Shown here piece by piece: positions 27,207 to 35,878 of a stretch of DNA of 64,000 nucleotides. The notes beneath the pieces are model-generated. The model worked only from the letters and a program-made list of their open reading frames with translations, was not told the origin of the DNA and did not search any database. The stretch lies in the NCBI RefSeq assembly GCF_023276435.1, contig NZ_JALLPO010000039.1:32876-96875 (forward strand), written 5' to 3'. Origin of the DNA: Sphaerisporangium perillae (GTDB lineage: Bacteria; Actinomycetota; Actinomycetes; Streptosporangiales; Streptosporangiaceae). Position 1 is the first letter of the stretch. The number at the start of each line of letters is the position of its first letter. Made by a program: the position numbers and the translations under genes.

Positions 27207-28148
27207 CTATGCGGGGCGCAGAAGCTCCTCGCGCCTGGTCAGCAGTTGGGCGCGCTCAGCCAGCAACTGGGCGTGGCGCGCCTTCAGGTACGCCCCGGAG
27301 TCGCGCACCCATTGCGCCAGCTTCTTCACCTCGGCCCTGGTCTTCTCGATGCGCTGATGCTTGAGCACATCGCTGATGATGTTGTCGAAGAAGGCGTCCA
27401 CAAACCACCGCGTGTCCACCTTGGGCATCACCGGCCGGGCCGCGATCCCGGTGTCGGCCAGCTCGCGGGCGAAGACGTCCAGAGCCCGCTGGGCATGCCA
27501 GGCGGCCTTGTCGGCACTGGTCAGCTTGTCGTGCTCGTAGGCGTCGGCGAGCGGGCCGCCGCCGAACACGTCGAAGGTGGAGGCGTTCCTGGCGGAGTCG
27601 AGGAAGCGCAGCACGACGCCGAGCGCCTCGTGCGCGCCCTGCCCAGCCTGGCAGGCCTCCTCACACTCGCGCACATCGGCACTTAACCGGTCGAGCGCGG
27701 CGCCGAGGTCGGCCAGCTCACGCGCGCGCGGATCGCCGCTCCGGATGAGCTGCTGCTCCTTCTCGGCCAGCAACCGGGCGTACTCCCGGGACGCGGGGTC
27801 GAGCACGGCCAGCTCGGCGACGGCCGCCGCCGCGTCGACTTCGAGCTGCGCCAGTCGGGCGCGGTGACCGTCCACGCGTTCCCTGGCCACTGCCGCCTCG
27901 GCGCGCTCGCGCTCTAGCCGCTCCTCGCGGTTGCCCAGCATGCGGGCCAGGACGGCGGACAGCCCGCCTTCCAGCCGGGCGACGTCACGCTCCTCCTCGA
28001 CCAGCTCGAACTCCAGATCCTCCAGGGTGCTACGGACATCCTTGATCTGTTGCGCGGTGGTCTCACGCAGGTGCCGAACGTGCTCGGCGCGGTGCATTCT
28101 GGCAGCCGCCTCGCGCAGCCGTTCGTCAAGCTCCGAGGAGAGGGTCAC
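27207..28148 (-). CDS. Coiled-coil protein of unknown function
   Basis: This 313-aa protein has a long N-terminal coiled coil (about residues 5-170, rich in Glu, Arg, Leu and Ala heptads such as RSTLEDLEFELVEEERDVAR). A predicted globular C-terminal domain follows, with STFDVFGGGPLADAYEHDKL and KVDTRWFVDAFFDNIISDVL. It has no signal or membrane helix. I do not recognise the family. It occupies the insert that splits the Tn3 transposase. The GTG at 28148 is the likely start; the ribosome site is weak. Confidence 0.65.
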   Translation of the reverse strand: MTLSSELDERLREAAARMHRAEHVRHLRETTAQQIKDVRSTLEDLEFELVEEERDVARLEGGLSAVLARMLGNREERLERERAEAAVARERVDGHRARLAQLEVDAAAAVAELAVLDPASREYARLLAEKEQQLIRSGDPRARELADLGAALDRLSADVRECEEACQAGQGAHEALGVVLRFLDSARNASTFDVFGGGPLADAYEHDKLTSADKAAWHAQRALDVFARELADTGIAARPVMPKVDTRWFVDAFFDNIISDVLKHQRIEKTRAEVKKLAQWVRDSGAYLKARHAQLLAERAQLLTRREELLRPA

Positions 28149-28397
28149 GCAATGACGACGAACGGGCCGGACCGGATGTTCCGCGCAGCTCGCCGAGCTT
28201 ACACAGCGACCGCCGGCCAACGTGCCTTACGACCCCCGAATACTTGTCAGGCACGTTCGCCGGGAACGCACTTGCCTTACCTGCCTGACGTCTTCTCAGC
28301 ACCCCAGATAACCGACTCCCCTCGGGTGCTCCTGACCCAGGTCACGTGCAGGTTCTGCCTGGACGACGGCCAGGAATCGCCGAACCCGCGCGCTTCA

Positions 28398-28506
28398 GGG
28401 TTTGGCGGAATCGCCTACCACTACGGCTGCGACAACTACATCGCCCTGTTCTCCCGGTTCGTGCCGTGCGGGGCGTGGGAGGCGATCTACATCATCGGCG
28501 GGAGCC
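28398..28506 (+). pseudogene. Tn3-family transposase, fragment B
   Basis: SGFGGIAYHYGCDNYIALFS then RFVPCGAWEAIYIIGG is the direct continuation, in family order, of fragment A at 26959. The typical V-S-D of the YxVSDTY motif reads GCD here. Homology ends abruptly before the CU044_5270-like gene. Confidence 0.7.
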
Positions 28507-28521
28507 GAATTGTGCGCGTGA

Positions 28522-29511
28522 TCAGGAGGCGGGCGGTGGCGCGCTTCCGTTGTAGAACGGGTTCTCGGGCAGATGCTCGGGTGTGACGAGCAGCCGGATC
28601 ACGCCGGCCTTCACCTGCCACGCGTTCCAGACGATCCAGCCGGGTCCGACCCGGTCCGCAGGTAGCGGGTCAAAGGACGACATATTGCCCGTTTTCTTAT
28701 CCGTCCGAATGAGGCTGAACACCGCGGTCAGGTTACGCTTGCGTGCCTCAGCCAGGATGTCGTCCACGGGGCGGCCGTTTCGCAGCCGGACCCCGTCGAA
28801 CATCTCGCCTGGTGCCATGGCCGAGTCGAAGTTCGCGTATTCCTCTCCCGGCTTCGCCTGGCGTCCCAGTCTGACGTCCACGTTGCCGGTGAAACCGGCG
28901 GGGATCCGCATCACCATGAGGCAGTGGCTGTCCTCTCCTGGCTGGCATCCCTTGGGTGCCGTCTCCATCGAGAGGGCGACACCGTTGAACCGGGGGCCGG
29001 AGGGGTCTGGCTTAGCTTCCGGGTCGGGGCGAGAGGAACCGTTGTCCGCAATGATCATCCCCAGGGTCTTCCCCACTCCGCCTGGCGAGACGGGCACCGG
29101 GCGCAGATTGACGTTCAGGCCGACCGCGTGGAACGCCTCGGTGTACTTGTCGTGATCGGCGAACGGGTCCTTGATGCGGGCGACATACTGGTCGCCTTCC
29201 CGGTGGATCTCCACCGCGGAGTTGGCGTAGGAGACCGCCACGCCACGTCCGTCCTCCAGCAGGCTCGGACCCACCACGATGCCTGTTGCGAGCACGGCCG
29301 CAGCGGCCAGGCCCAACACAAGACGGCGAGGCCTGCGCGGAGCGTACCGACGAGTACGCCCCAGCCCCATGGGGGCGATGCCGGGCTCTTGGGCGGCGAT
29401 CGAGGCCAGCAACGCCCGTGCCCCCGCACCGGACGCGTGGCTGTCCGGCTGTCCGGGCTCGACCGGGGCCAGTGGCCTCAGCAGTTCGTTGATCTCATCG
29501 ACGTTCCTCAC
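28522..29511 (-). CDS. CU044_5270-like membrane protein, putative anti-sigma partner
   Basis: This 329-aa protein has a cytoplasmic N-terminus of about 60 residues, one transmembrane helix (RRLVLGLAAAAVLATGIVVG) and a large extracytoplasmic domain. In actinobacteria this type is regularly coded just after an ECF sigma factor. Its GTG start overlaps the sigma stop (GTGA), so the two are translationally coupled. A role as anti-sigma or sensor is inferred from this arrangement. Confidence 0.7.
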   Translation of the reverse strand: MRNVDEINELLRPLAPVEPGQPDSHASGAGARALLASIAAQEPGIAPMGLGRTRRYAPRRPRRLVLGLAAAAVLATGIVVGPSLLEDGRGVAVSYANSAVEIHREGDQYVARIKDPFADHDKYTEAFHAVGLNVNLRPVPVSPGGVGKTLGMIIADNGSSRPDPEAKPDPSGPRFNGVALSMETAPKGCQPGEDSHCLMVMRIPAGFTGNVDVRLGRQAKPGEEYANFDSAMAPGEMFDGVRLRNGRPVDDILAEARKRNLTAVFSLIRTDKKTGNMSSFDPLPADRVGPGWIVWNAWQVKAGVIRLLVTPEHLPENPFYNGSAPPPAS

Positions 29512-30104
29512 AGCGACCTCCCCGCCGGAATCATCCGGCTTTTCGATGTGAACCGGACACCGGCTTCGTCGAGCTCGCGCGAAAAGCGCCTGCGGGCGCG
29601 ATACAACCTGATGCGCACGGCGTTGCGGGAAAGACCCAGCATCGTGGCGATCTCCTCGCGCTCCAAACCCTCCCAGGCGACCAGCGAAAGAAGCTCACGG
29701 TCGTCGTCGGACAGGCTCCGAAACACTGCGCCGATCACGCTTAGCTCAACGCCGCTGTCAGGGGAATCCCCATAAAGATCGGCGATCTCCGCGTCAAGCT
29801 CCACGCTGCGCAGCCGCTGCCGGACCGCGCTCCGGCGGTGGTCGGCCAGCACCTTGCGCGCTACGCCATACAGCCAGAGCCTGGCCTCCTGCCCCGGTGG
29901 CAACTCGGTCACCCGGCGCCAGGCGATGGTAAAGGTCTCCGCCACGACATCGGCCGCGTCCTGCGGGGAGTCACAGCGGCGCGCGGCGTAGGCCGCGATC
30001 TGGTCGTACGTCTCCCTGTAGACGGCCTCGAACCTGGCCACCCCGTCGTCATCCACGGGCGATTCCCATGGCTGATCTCCTTCGTCAGTACGAAACGCGG
30101 ACAT
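29508..30104 (-). CDS. ECF-type RNA polymerase sigma factor (minus-strand pair)
   Basis: This 198-aa protein has a sigma-2 region (VYRETYDQIAAYAARRCDSP...DVVAETFTIAWRR...WLYGVARKVLADHRR) and a sigma-4 helix-turn-helix (REEIATMLGLSRNAVRIRLYRARRRF). It should direct RNA polymerase to a small regulon together with its membrane partner. It is paralogous to the sigma factor at 30571 on the other strand. Confidence 0.9.
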   Translation of the reverse strand: MSAFRTDEGDQPWESPVDDDGVARFEAVYRETYDQIAAYAARRCDSPQDAADVVAETFTIAWRRVTELPPGQEARLWLYGVARKVLADHRRSAVRQRLRSVELDAEIADLYGDSPDSGVELSVIGAVFRSLSDDDRELLSLVAWEGLEREEIATMLGLSRNAVRIRLYRARRRFSRELDEAGVRFTSKSRMIPAGRSL

Positions 30105-30161
30105 CCCCTACATGGCGAAAGGACCCCCATCATTTCGCGTGAATCTAAGAAATCTTCAGCG

Positions 30162-30263
30162 CTACTCATGGGCCACGGCCGACTCGAGACCACCCGGGCC
30201 TACACCAAGCCAACCGCCATCGACCGCGAAGCCGCCATCAACAGCCTGCCTACCGACCGCTGA
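30162..30263 (+). pseudogene. Tyrosine integrase C-terminal scrap
   Basis: LLMGHGRLETTRAYTKPTAI then DREAAINSLPTDR ends at a stop at 30263. LMGHGRLETTRAY is the box II region with the catalytic His/Arg neighbourhood and nucleophile Tyr of phage-type integrases. The rest of the gene is absent. Confidence 0.65.
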
Positions 30264-30396
30264 CCAGCGGCTTATTCCGCTCATACCCGTTGAGTAGGCG
30301 GGGCAGCAGCCGGGCGCCCTCACCGCCACCGGAAGGCCGGTGCTGGTCCACCCGGTCGAGGTCGTAACCGTCGCATCCGAGTTGACGTTGCGAATC

Positions 30397-30510
30397 TCAT
30401 TGCACCGCCTTGGCCGGCGTGGAGAACGCCAGATTCCTGGCCGGCTGCTGGTTGCGCCAGCCGTCCAGCATCGCCGTCAACACCTGCTCCTCGGTCACTT
30501 TGAAACGCTT
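30397..30510 (-). pseudogene. Integrase N-terminal scrap
   Basis: The minus frame KRFKVTEEQVLTAMLDGWRN then QQPARNLAFST resembles the SAM-like N-terminal DNA-binding domain of actinobacterial integrases. It is broken on both sides and points the opposite way from the C-terminal scrap at 30162. Confidence 0.5.
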
Positions 30511-30570
30511 TGCGGCGCTCGGTCCAAGTATGGGTGTAGCTGTGAAGATGAGCCGAAGGGGGCGAGGCCG

Positions 30571-31116
30571 ATGAACCTCAGTGAAGATCCCGTGGCCTTT
30601 GAGGCCTTCTATCGCCGCCACATCGATGCTGTCATGCGGTTCGTCGTACGTCGGGTGAGCGATCCTCATCTGGCCGCCGACCTGACCGCTGACATCTTCC
30701 TGGCGGCCTTGGACTCAGCGAATACCTACCGTTCCAGTCGGGGCGGCGAGATCGGATGGCTGTACGGAGTGGCGCGCAACGTCGTGTCGGCCCACCATCG
30801 CAGGGCTGCTCGTGAGGTGCGGGCGACCAGCCATATGGCGGGCAGGCGAATGATGGACGACAACGATCTCGTCCGGATGGAGGAGCGGATCGACGCCGAG
30901 CGCCAGATGCGGCGCGCTCTGGAGGCCATGGGCAACCTGCCCGAGGGCGAGCGGGCCGTGCTGGAGCTTGTGGCGATCGATCAGCTTACTGTCACGGAAG
31001 CCTCCACGGCCCTGGGCATCGGGAAGGTCACCGCACGAGTCCGGTTGTATCGGGCCAGACGCGCCCTCGCAGACATCGCTTCACCGTCGGCTGTGTACGT
31101 GGAGGGACAGGCATGA
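30571..31116 (+). CDS. ECF-type RNA polymerase sigma factor (plus-strand pair)
   Basis: This 181-aa protein has sigma-2 (AFYRRHIDAVMRFVVRRVSDPHLAADLTADIFLAAL...GWLYGVARNVVSAHHRR) and sigma-4 (LTVTEASTALGIGKVTARVRLYRARRAL). The ATG at 30571 follows AAGGGGG. Its last codons overlap the next start (ATGA). With the membrane partner it precedes the export operon at 32063 and may control it. Confidence 0.9.
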   Translation: MNLSEDPVAFEAFYRRHIDAVMRFVVRRVSDPHLAADLTADIFLAALDSANTYRSSRGGEIGWLYGVARNVVSAHHRRAAREVRATSHMAGRRMMDDNDLVRMEERIDAERQMRRALEAMGNLPEGERAVLELVAIDQLTVTEASTALGIGKVTARVRLYRARRALADIASPSAVYVEGQA

Positions 31117-31796
31117 ACACCATCTTCGAAGAGCGCCTGCTCGGTGCACTGAAGGAAGAAATCGCCACCAGGATGGCGGAACAGAACGTGGCTCTTCAGA
31201 CACCGGTGCGGCGGCGCGGTCCGAACCATCGTTTCCTGGCGCTGTCCGCCGCGCTGGCCGGGGCCGCGGCGACCGCCACCCTGGCGCTCACTGTGTTCGG
31301 CGGAGCCGGCACACCGGCCTACGCGGTGGTCAAGGGCGCGGACGGATCGGTCGAGGTACAGATCAACGAGTTCCACGACTCCGACGAACTGGAGGCCAAG
31401 CTCGCCGCAGTGGGGATCACGGCGGTAGTCGATTATCTGCCGGCGGACCAGACCTGTCAGGAGCCGCGGGGCGAGCAGGCGGCCGCGGGAGGAAAGATGC
31501 GGGCCGGAATCGGCAGGGACGACAAGGGGATCACGTTCAAGATCAGCAAGGGGCAGATCGGGTCAAGCGAGACGCTGGTCCTGGCGATCTCCATGAGCCC
31601 GGCCGGCGCGGACAAACCACCTGTTGCAACCTCATTGCAGGTGGTCAAGGGGTCGGTCGCGACCTGCGTGGCGACCCCCTTGCACCTCCCCGCCAACCCT
31701 CCCGGCAACGAGAACAAGCAAGACAACGGTCCCACTAACAACATTGAGCACGGCGGTGAGGACGAGGGTCTCGGCCCGAGCACCGCCATCAGTTGA
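31113..31796 (+). CDS. Single-pass membrane protein, putative anti-sigma partner
   Basis: This 227-aa protein has a short cytoplasmic N-terminus, one transmembrane helix (FLALSAALAGAAATATLALTVFG, about 42-64) and an extracytoplasmic domain with two Cys (TCQEP and TCVATP). It is coupled to the ECF sigma gene by ATGA overlap. It is analogous to the CU044_5270-like partner of the opposite pair. The function is inferred from position. Confidence 0.7.
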   Translation: MNTIFEERLLGALKEEIATRMAEQNVALQTPVRRRGPNHRFLALSAALAGAAATATLALTVFGGAGTPAYAVVKGADGSVEVQINEFHDSDELEAKLAAVGITAVVDYLPADQTCQEPRGEQAAAGGKMRAGIGRDDKGITFKISKGQIGSSETLVLAISMSPAGADKPPVATSLQVVKGSVATCVATPLHLPANPPGNENKQDNGPTNNIEHGGEDEGLGPSTAIS

Positions 31797-32062
31797 CGCC
31801 GTAAACCGGGGCCGGCGACCTCCACGCCGTCAGCCGTCCCGGCAACACCCACCAGTGACTTGACGGCGACACGCGCGTGCGACGAACCCCGACCATTCAC
31901 CTCGGTGGCACGCCTCATCCTGACCTGCCGACCCAGCCAATCGCACGGCCGGCCGAGACCTCATGCCTGAAGACAGGTGTTGGCCGCACGTCAGGGCGAT
32001 CTTGAACTTTCCATCTTCAACACCGAATTCGCTGAAGTAACCCATCTCGACAAGGAGACACC

Positions 32063-32584
32063 ATGCACATCCGTCCACTGCTGGCCGTACCGGTATTGGC
32101 CTTGGCGCTCGCAGCGTGCGGCGCGAAGGCCGGTGACGGGGGCGTCGCCAGCGTGGGTGGCGGCACGGCCGGTCCCGCGGCGTCGAGCTCGTCGTCGGCC
32201 CCCGCCGACAAGGGGGAGGCGGCGCTCAAGTTCGCCCAGTGCATGCGCGAGCACGGCGTGGACATGCCCGACCCCGAGCCCAACGGCGGGGTCGCGATTC
32301 AGCAACGCCCGGGAGAGGAGCAGAAAGTCCAGAAGGCCCAGGAAGCGTGCAAGCAGTTCCTGCAGGCCGCGGTAGGCGAGAAGGGGAAGGGGCTCGATCC
32401 GCAGAAGCAGGACATGCTGGTCAAGCTGGCCCAGTGCATGCGCCAGCACGGCATCGACATGCCGGATCCGACCGCCGACGGGCGGATCGAGATCAATGTC
32501 CCGGAGGGAACCCCGGAGCAGAAGGTCAAGGACGCACAGGAGGCGTGCAAGCAGTTCGCCGGCGACTTCCCGCTGCCGAAATGA
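32063..32584 (+). CDS. Lipoprotein with duplicated Cys-containing motif
   Basis: This 173-aa lipoprotein has the lipobox LAAC at about residue 19. Two repeats follow of the pattern A-Q-C-M-R-x-H-G-x-D-M-P-D-P ... AQEACKQF (about 53-103 and 118-167). Each repeat has two Cys that could form a disulfide. It starts a four-gene operon in which every junction is an ATGA overlap, so it is likely a periplasmic part of the exporter. The ATG follows AAGGAG. Confidence 0.8.
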   Translation: MHIRPLLAVPVLALALAACGAKAGDGGVASVGGGTAGPAASSSSSAPADKGEAALKFAQCMREHGVDMPDPEPNGGVAIQQRPGEEQKVQKAQEACKQFLQAAVGEKGKGLDPQKQDMLVKLAQCMRQHGIDMPDPTADGRIEINVPEGTPEQKVKDAQEACKQFAGDFPLPK

Positions 32585-33648
32585 AGAAGAGCCTCGCGTT
32601 CAGCGGCGCCGCCCTGCTCGCGGCGGTGGCAGCCTGGGCGGCGCTGGCCCTGCTCGACGGTGGCGGCACGGGCACGGCCTCGCCCAGCGAGCCGCCGGTC
32701 CCGGCCACCGCGACGATCGCCAGACAGGACCTGGTGGACACGAAGACTGTGGACGGCGCGCTCACCTACTCCGGCGAGCACCTCCTGACCAGCGGCGCCG
32801 CCGGCACTGTGACGTGGGTGGCCGCCGAGGGCACAGTGATCCGCCGCGGCCACCCACTGCTCAAGATCGACCAGAAGCCGCTCGTGCTGATGTACGGCAA
32901 GCTGCCGCTCTACCGGCAGCTGGAGCAGGGCGTCAGCGACGGCCCGGACGTCGAGCAGCTGGAGCGCAATCTGAAGGCGCTCGGCTATGGCGACTTCCTG
33001 ACCGTGGACGAGCGCTTCAGCTACGCGACCTACTTGGCCGTCAGGCAGTGGCAGGACGACCTGGGTCTGCAGAGGACGGGGCGGGTGGACGAGGCGCAGG
33101 TCGTGTTCGTGCCTGCCGCGGTCCGGGTGACCGAGGCGAAGGTCGATGTCGGCGGACGTGCCGGCCCGGGTCAGGAGGTGCTCACGGTCAGCGGCATCCG
33201 GCGGCTGGTACACGTGGATCTCGACACCGACTACCAGGCACTGGCCAGGAAGGGTGCCAGAGTCAGTGTCAAGCTGCCGGGCGGCGAGCGGATCAACGGA
33301 AAGATCACCTCGGTGGGTACGGTCGCCAAGTCCGCCCAATCTGGACAGGGGCAGGACAGCGGCAAGACGACCGTCGATGTCGATATCACCCTGAACAAGA
33401 CGCCGCGCACCAAGCTCGACCAGGCCCCGGTCGACGTCGAGCTGGAGAGTGAACGCCGCAAGGGCGTGCTCGCCGTGCCGGTCGAGGCGCTGCTGGCGCT
33501 GCGCGAGGGGGGGTTCGGCGTCGAGGTCGTCGAGGGCTCGGCCCCCAGGATCGTGCCGGTGCGGGTCGGTGCGTTCGGCAGCGGCAAGGTGGAGATCAGC
33601 GGAACGGGCCTCGCGGAGGGCATGAAGGTAGGGGTGCCCGCCACATGA
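32581..33648 (+). CDS. HlyD/MacA-like adaptor with peptidoglycan-binding domain
   Basis: This 355-aa protein has an N-terminal membrane anchor, then a biotinyl-lipoyl-like half (TVTWVAAEGTVIRRGHPLLKID). A PG-binding-1 module is at about 125-170 (LERNLKALGYGDFLTVDERF...RQWQDDLGL), followed by a beta-barrel end. This is the Gram-positive form of the periplasmic adaptor that works with MacB-like ABC exporters. It is coupled on both sides by ATGA overlaps. Confidence 0.82.
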   Translation: MKKSLAFSGAALLAAVAAWAALALLDGGGTGTASPSEPPVPATATIARQDLVDTKTVDGALTYSGEHLLTSGAAGTVTWVAAEGTVIRRGHPLLKIDQKPLVLMYGKLPLYRQLEQGVSDGPDVEQLERNLKALGYGDFLTVDERFSYATYLAVRQWQDDLGLQRTGRVDEAQVVFVPAAVRVTEAKVDVGGRAGPGQEVLTVSGIRRLVHVDLDTDYQALARKGARVSVKLPGGERINGKITSVGTVAKSAQSGQGQDSGKTTVDVDITLNKTPRTKLDQAPVDVELESERRKGVLAVPVEALLALREGGFGVEVVEGSAPRIVPVRVGAFGSGKVEISGTGLAEGMKVGVPAT

Positions 33649-34352
33649 GCATCGTCGAGCTGCAGGGCGTGACCAAGGTCTACGGCGGACGGGTCGAGGC
33701 GCTTCGCGGTTTGGACCTGACGGTCGAGTACGGCGAGCTGCTGGCCATCGTCGGTCCTTCCGGCTCCGGCAAGTCGACCATGCTCCAGCTGATCGGAACC
33801 CTGGACCGGCCGACGTCAGGGACCGTGCGCATCGCCGGCTACGACGTGGCCGAGCTGTCAGACCGGGAGTTGTCGGCGCTGCGCGCCCGCCACCTGGGAT
33901 TCGTGTTCCAGCAGTTCCACCTCGCCACCGGCGTGAGCGCGCTGGACAACGTGGCCGACGGCCTGCTCTACACCGGCACCGCTCTGCGCGAGCGCCGCGA
34001 GCGAGCCGAAGCCGCCCTGCAACGGGTCGGACTAGGCCACCGGCTGGGGCACAAGCCGAACCAGATGTCGGGCGGCGAGCAGCAGCGGGTCGCGGTCGCC
34101 AGGGCCGTGGTGGGTGATCCCCCGCTGCTGCTGGCCGACGAGCCGACCGGCAACCTCGACTCGCACTCGGGGGCCGAGGTGCTGCGGGTGCTGAACGACC
34201 TGCACGCCGCCGGGACCACGGTCGCGGTCATCACCCACGACACCGAGATCGCCGAGTGGTGCCCGCGGCAGGTCCGGGTACGCGACGGCCAGATCATCGC
34301 CGGCGACGGCCGCCGCCCTCCGGCGGAGATCGCGAAGGGAGCCCGCCCATGA
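33645..34352 (+). CDS. MacB/LolD-type ABC transporter ATPase
   Basis: This 235-aa ATPase has Walker A GPSGSGKST (about 37-45), the Q-loop FQQFHLATG, signature SGGEQQRV, Walker B LLLADEPTGNLD and the switch His in VITHDTEIA. It powers the FtsX-type permease coded next. Substrate could be a peptide, lipid or antibiotic. Confidence 0.92.
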   Translation: MSIVELQGVTKVYGGRVEALRGLDLTVEYGELLAIVGPSGSGKSTMLQLIGTLDRPTSGTVRIAGYDVAELSDRELSALRARHLGFVFQQFHLATGVSALDNVADGLLYTGTALRERRERAEAALQRVGLGHRLGHKPNQMSGGEQQRVAVARAVVGDPPLLLADEPTGNLDSHSGAEVLRVLNDLHAAGTTVAVITHDTEIAEWCPRQVRVRDGQIIAGDGRRPPAEIAKGARP

Positions 34353-35545
34353 CGCGCGCGAGACTGTCACCTGCCCGGCTCAGCGCCGTCGACGTGCTGC
34401 GTGTCGGGGCGGCCGGGCTGCGGACCCGCCCCACCCGGGTCATTCTGTCCGCGCTCGGCATCGCCATAGGCATCGCCACCATGATCGCGGTGATCGGCAT
34501 CTCATCCTCGTCGCGGGAGCAACTGCTGCGCCAGCTCGACCGGCTCGGTACCAACCTGCTCACCGTCGCGCCCGGCCGTACCCTGTTCGGCGACAAGGCC
34601 AAGCTGCCCACCTTCGCGCTCAGCGTGGTCAAGCGCATCGGTCCCGTCAACACCGCCTCGGCCACCGGGACGGTCGATGCCACCGTGCGGCGCACCGACC
34701 ACATCCCCGAAGCCGTGACCGGCGGCATCTCCGTCCAGGCGGCGAGCACCGAGCTGCTGACCACGCTGGAGGGAAGCGTCTCCAAAGGCATATGGCTGAA
34801 CGCCTCCACCGAACACGCACCCGCCGTCGTGCTCGGCTCAGAGGCCGCCAAGCGGCTCGGCCTCGGCAGGACCGGCGTGCGGGTGTGGATGGGCAACCAG
34901 TGGTTCACCGTCATCGGCATCCTCGGGCCGATGCCGCTCGCCCCGGAAATCGAACGCTCGGTGCTCCTCGGGTTCCCCGCTGCCGCGACGTACCTGGCTT
35001 TCGACGGGCACCCCACGACGATCTACGAGCGTTCCGGAGAGGAGGCGGTAGAGGCCGTCAGGGCGGCGCTGCCGCGTACCGTCAACCCGGAGACCCCGGA
35101 GCAGGTCGAGGTCAGCAGACCCTCAGACGCGCTGGCCGCACGGGCCGCCGCCGCGGACGCATTCACCAACCTGCTCCTCGGACTCGGCGCGGTGGCACTG
35201 CTCGTCGGCGGAGTCGGCGTGGCGAACACGATGGTGATCTCCGTGCTGGAGCGGCGCAAGGAAATCGGCCTGCGCCGCTCCCTTGGGGCCACCCGGGGGC
35301 AGGTTCGCATCCAGTTCCTGTCAGAGTCCCTGCTGCTCTCCGCGCTCGGCGGCGTCGCCGGATCGGTGCTGGGCGCCCTGGCCACGGCGGGCTACGCGCT
35401 GACGAGGGACTGGCCACCCGTCGTGCCACCGTGGGCGATCGGCGGGGCAATCGGCGCCACGCTCGTCATCGGCACGGTCGCCGGCCTCTATCCCGCCATG
35501 CGCGCCGCCCGCCTGTCCCCGACGATCGCCCTGGCCACCACCTGA
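34349..35545 (+). CDS. FtsX/MacB-type ABC permease
   Basis: This 398-aa protein has one N-terminal helix (RVILSALGIAIGIATMIAVIGIS), a large periplasmic MacB-PCD domain and three C-terminal helices. The family ending RKEIGLRRSLGATRGQVRIQ and VAGLYPAMRAARLSPTIALA is present. It is the last gene of the operon lipoprotein-adaptor-ATPase-permease. The ATG at 34349 overlaps the ATPase stop. Confidence 0.9.
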   Translation: MTRARLSPARLSAVDVLRVGAAGLRTRPTRVILSALGIAIGIATMIAVIGISSSSREQLLRQLDRLGTNLLTVAPGRTLFGDKAKLPTFALSVVKRIGPVNTASATGTVDATVRRTDHIPEAVTGGISVQAASTELLTTLEGSVSKGIWLNASTEHAPAVVLGSEAAKRLGLGRTGVRVWMGNQWFTVIGILGPMPLAPEIERSVLLGFPAAATYLAFDGHPTTIYERSGEEAVEAVRAALPRTVNPETPEQVEVSRPSDALAARAAAADAFTNLLLGLGAVALLVGGVGVANTMVISVLERRKEIGLRRSLGATRGQVRIQFLSESLLLSALGGVAGSVLGALATAGYALTRDWPPVVPPWAIGGAIGATLVIGTVAGLYPAMRAARLSPTIALATT

Positions 35546-35632
35546 GTACGGCCCACGTCTTCCGCCGGTCTTCGCCGCGATCTTCGAGGAGCGGGGTAGC
35601 CGCCGCCTTGTCGCTCCGGCTGCCCTCCAGCG

Positions 35633-35709
35633 CCGACACCATCACCGGGCTGTACCCCACCATTTGAACCGCCCGCCTCGCTCCCACCGAAGCCCTCGCC
35701 ACACCCTGA
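35633..35709 (+). pseudogene. Ghost of a second FtsX-type permease 3' end
   Basis: The frame TITGLYPTI-stop-TARLAPTEALATP-stop lines up with the end of the intact permease (TVAGLYPAMRAARLSPTIALATT). It is a decayed duplicate of the last 25 codons with an internal stop, 90-165 bp downstream of the live gene. Confidence 0.5.
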
Positions 35710-35878
35710 CAATCCGCATCAACAGCGGGCCGCAGGACAAGCCATCAGCAAGACAAGAGCCGCGGCCGCAGTTCGCTTCGTGCGAATTCCCGTCGGCCGC
35801 CGGACCGCGCCTGGCGCGCCAGCCGTACGCCGACGACCGTGTGGCACTCAACACATCTCACGTGTCAGAAAGGCAAGC

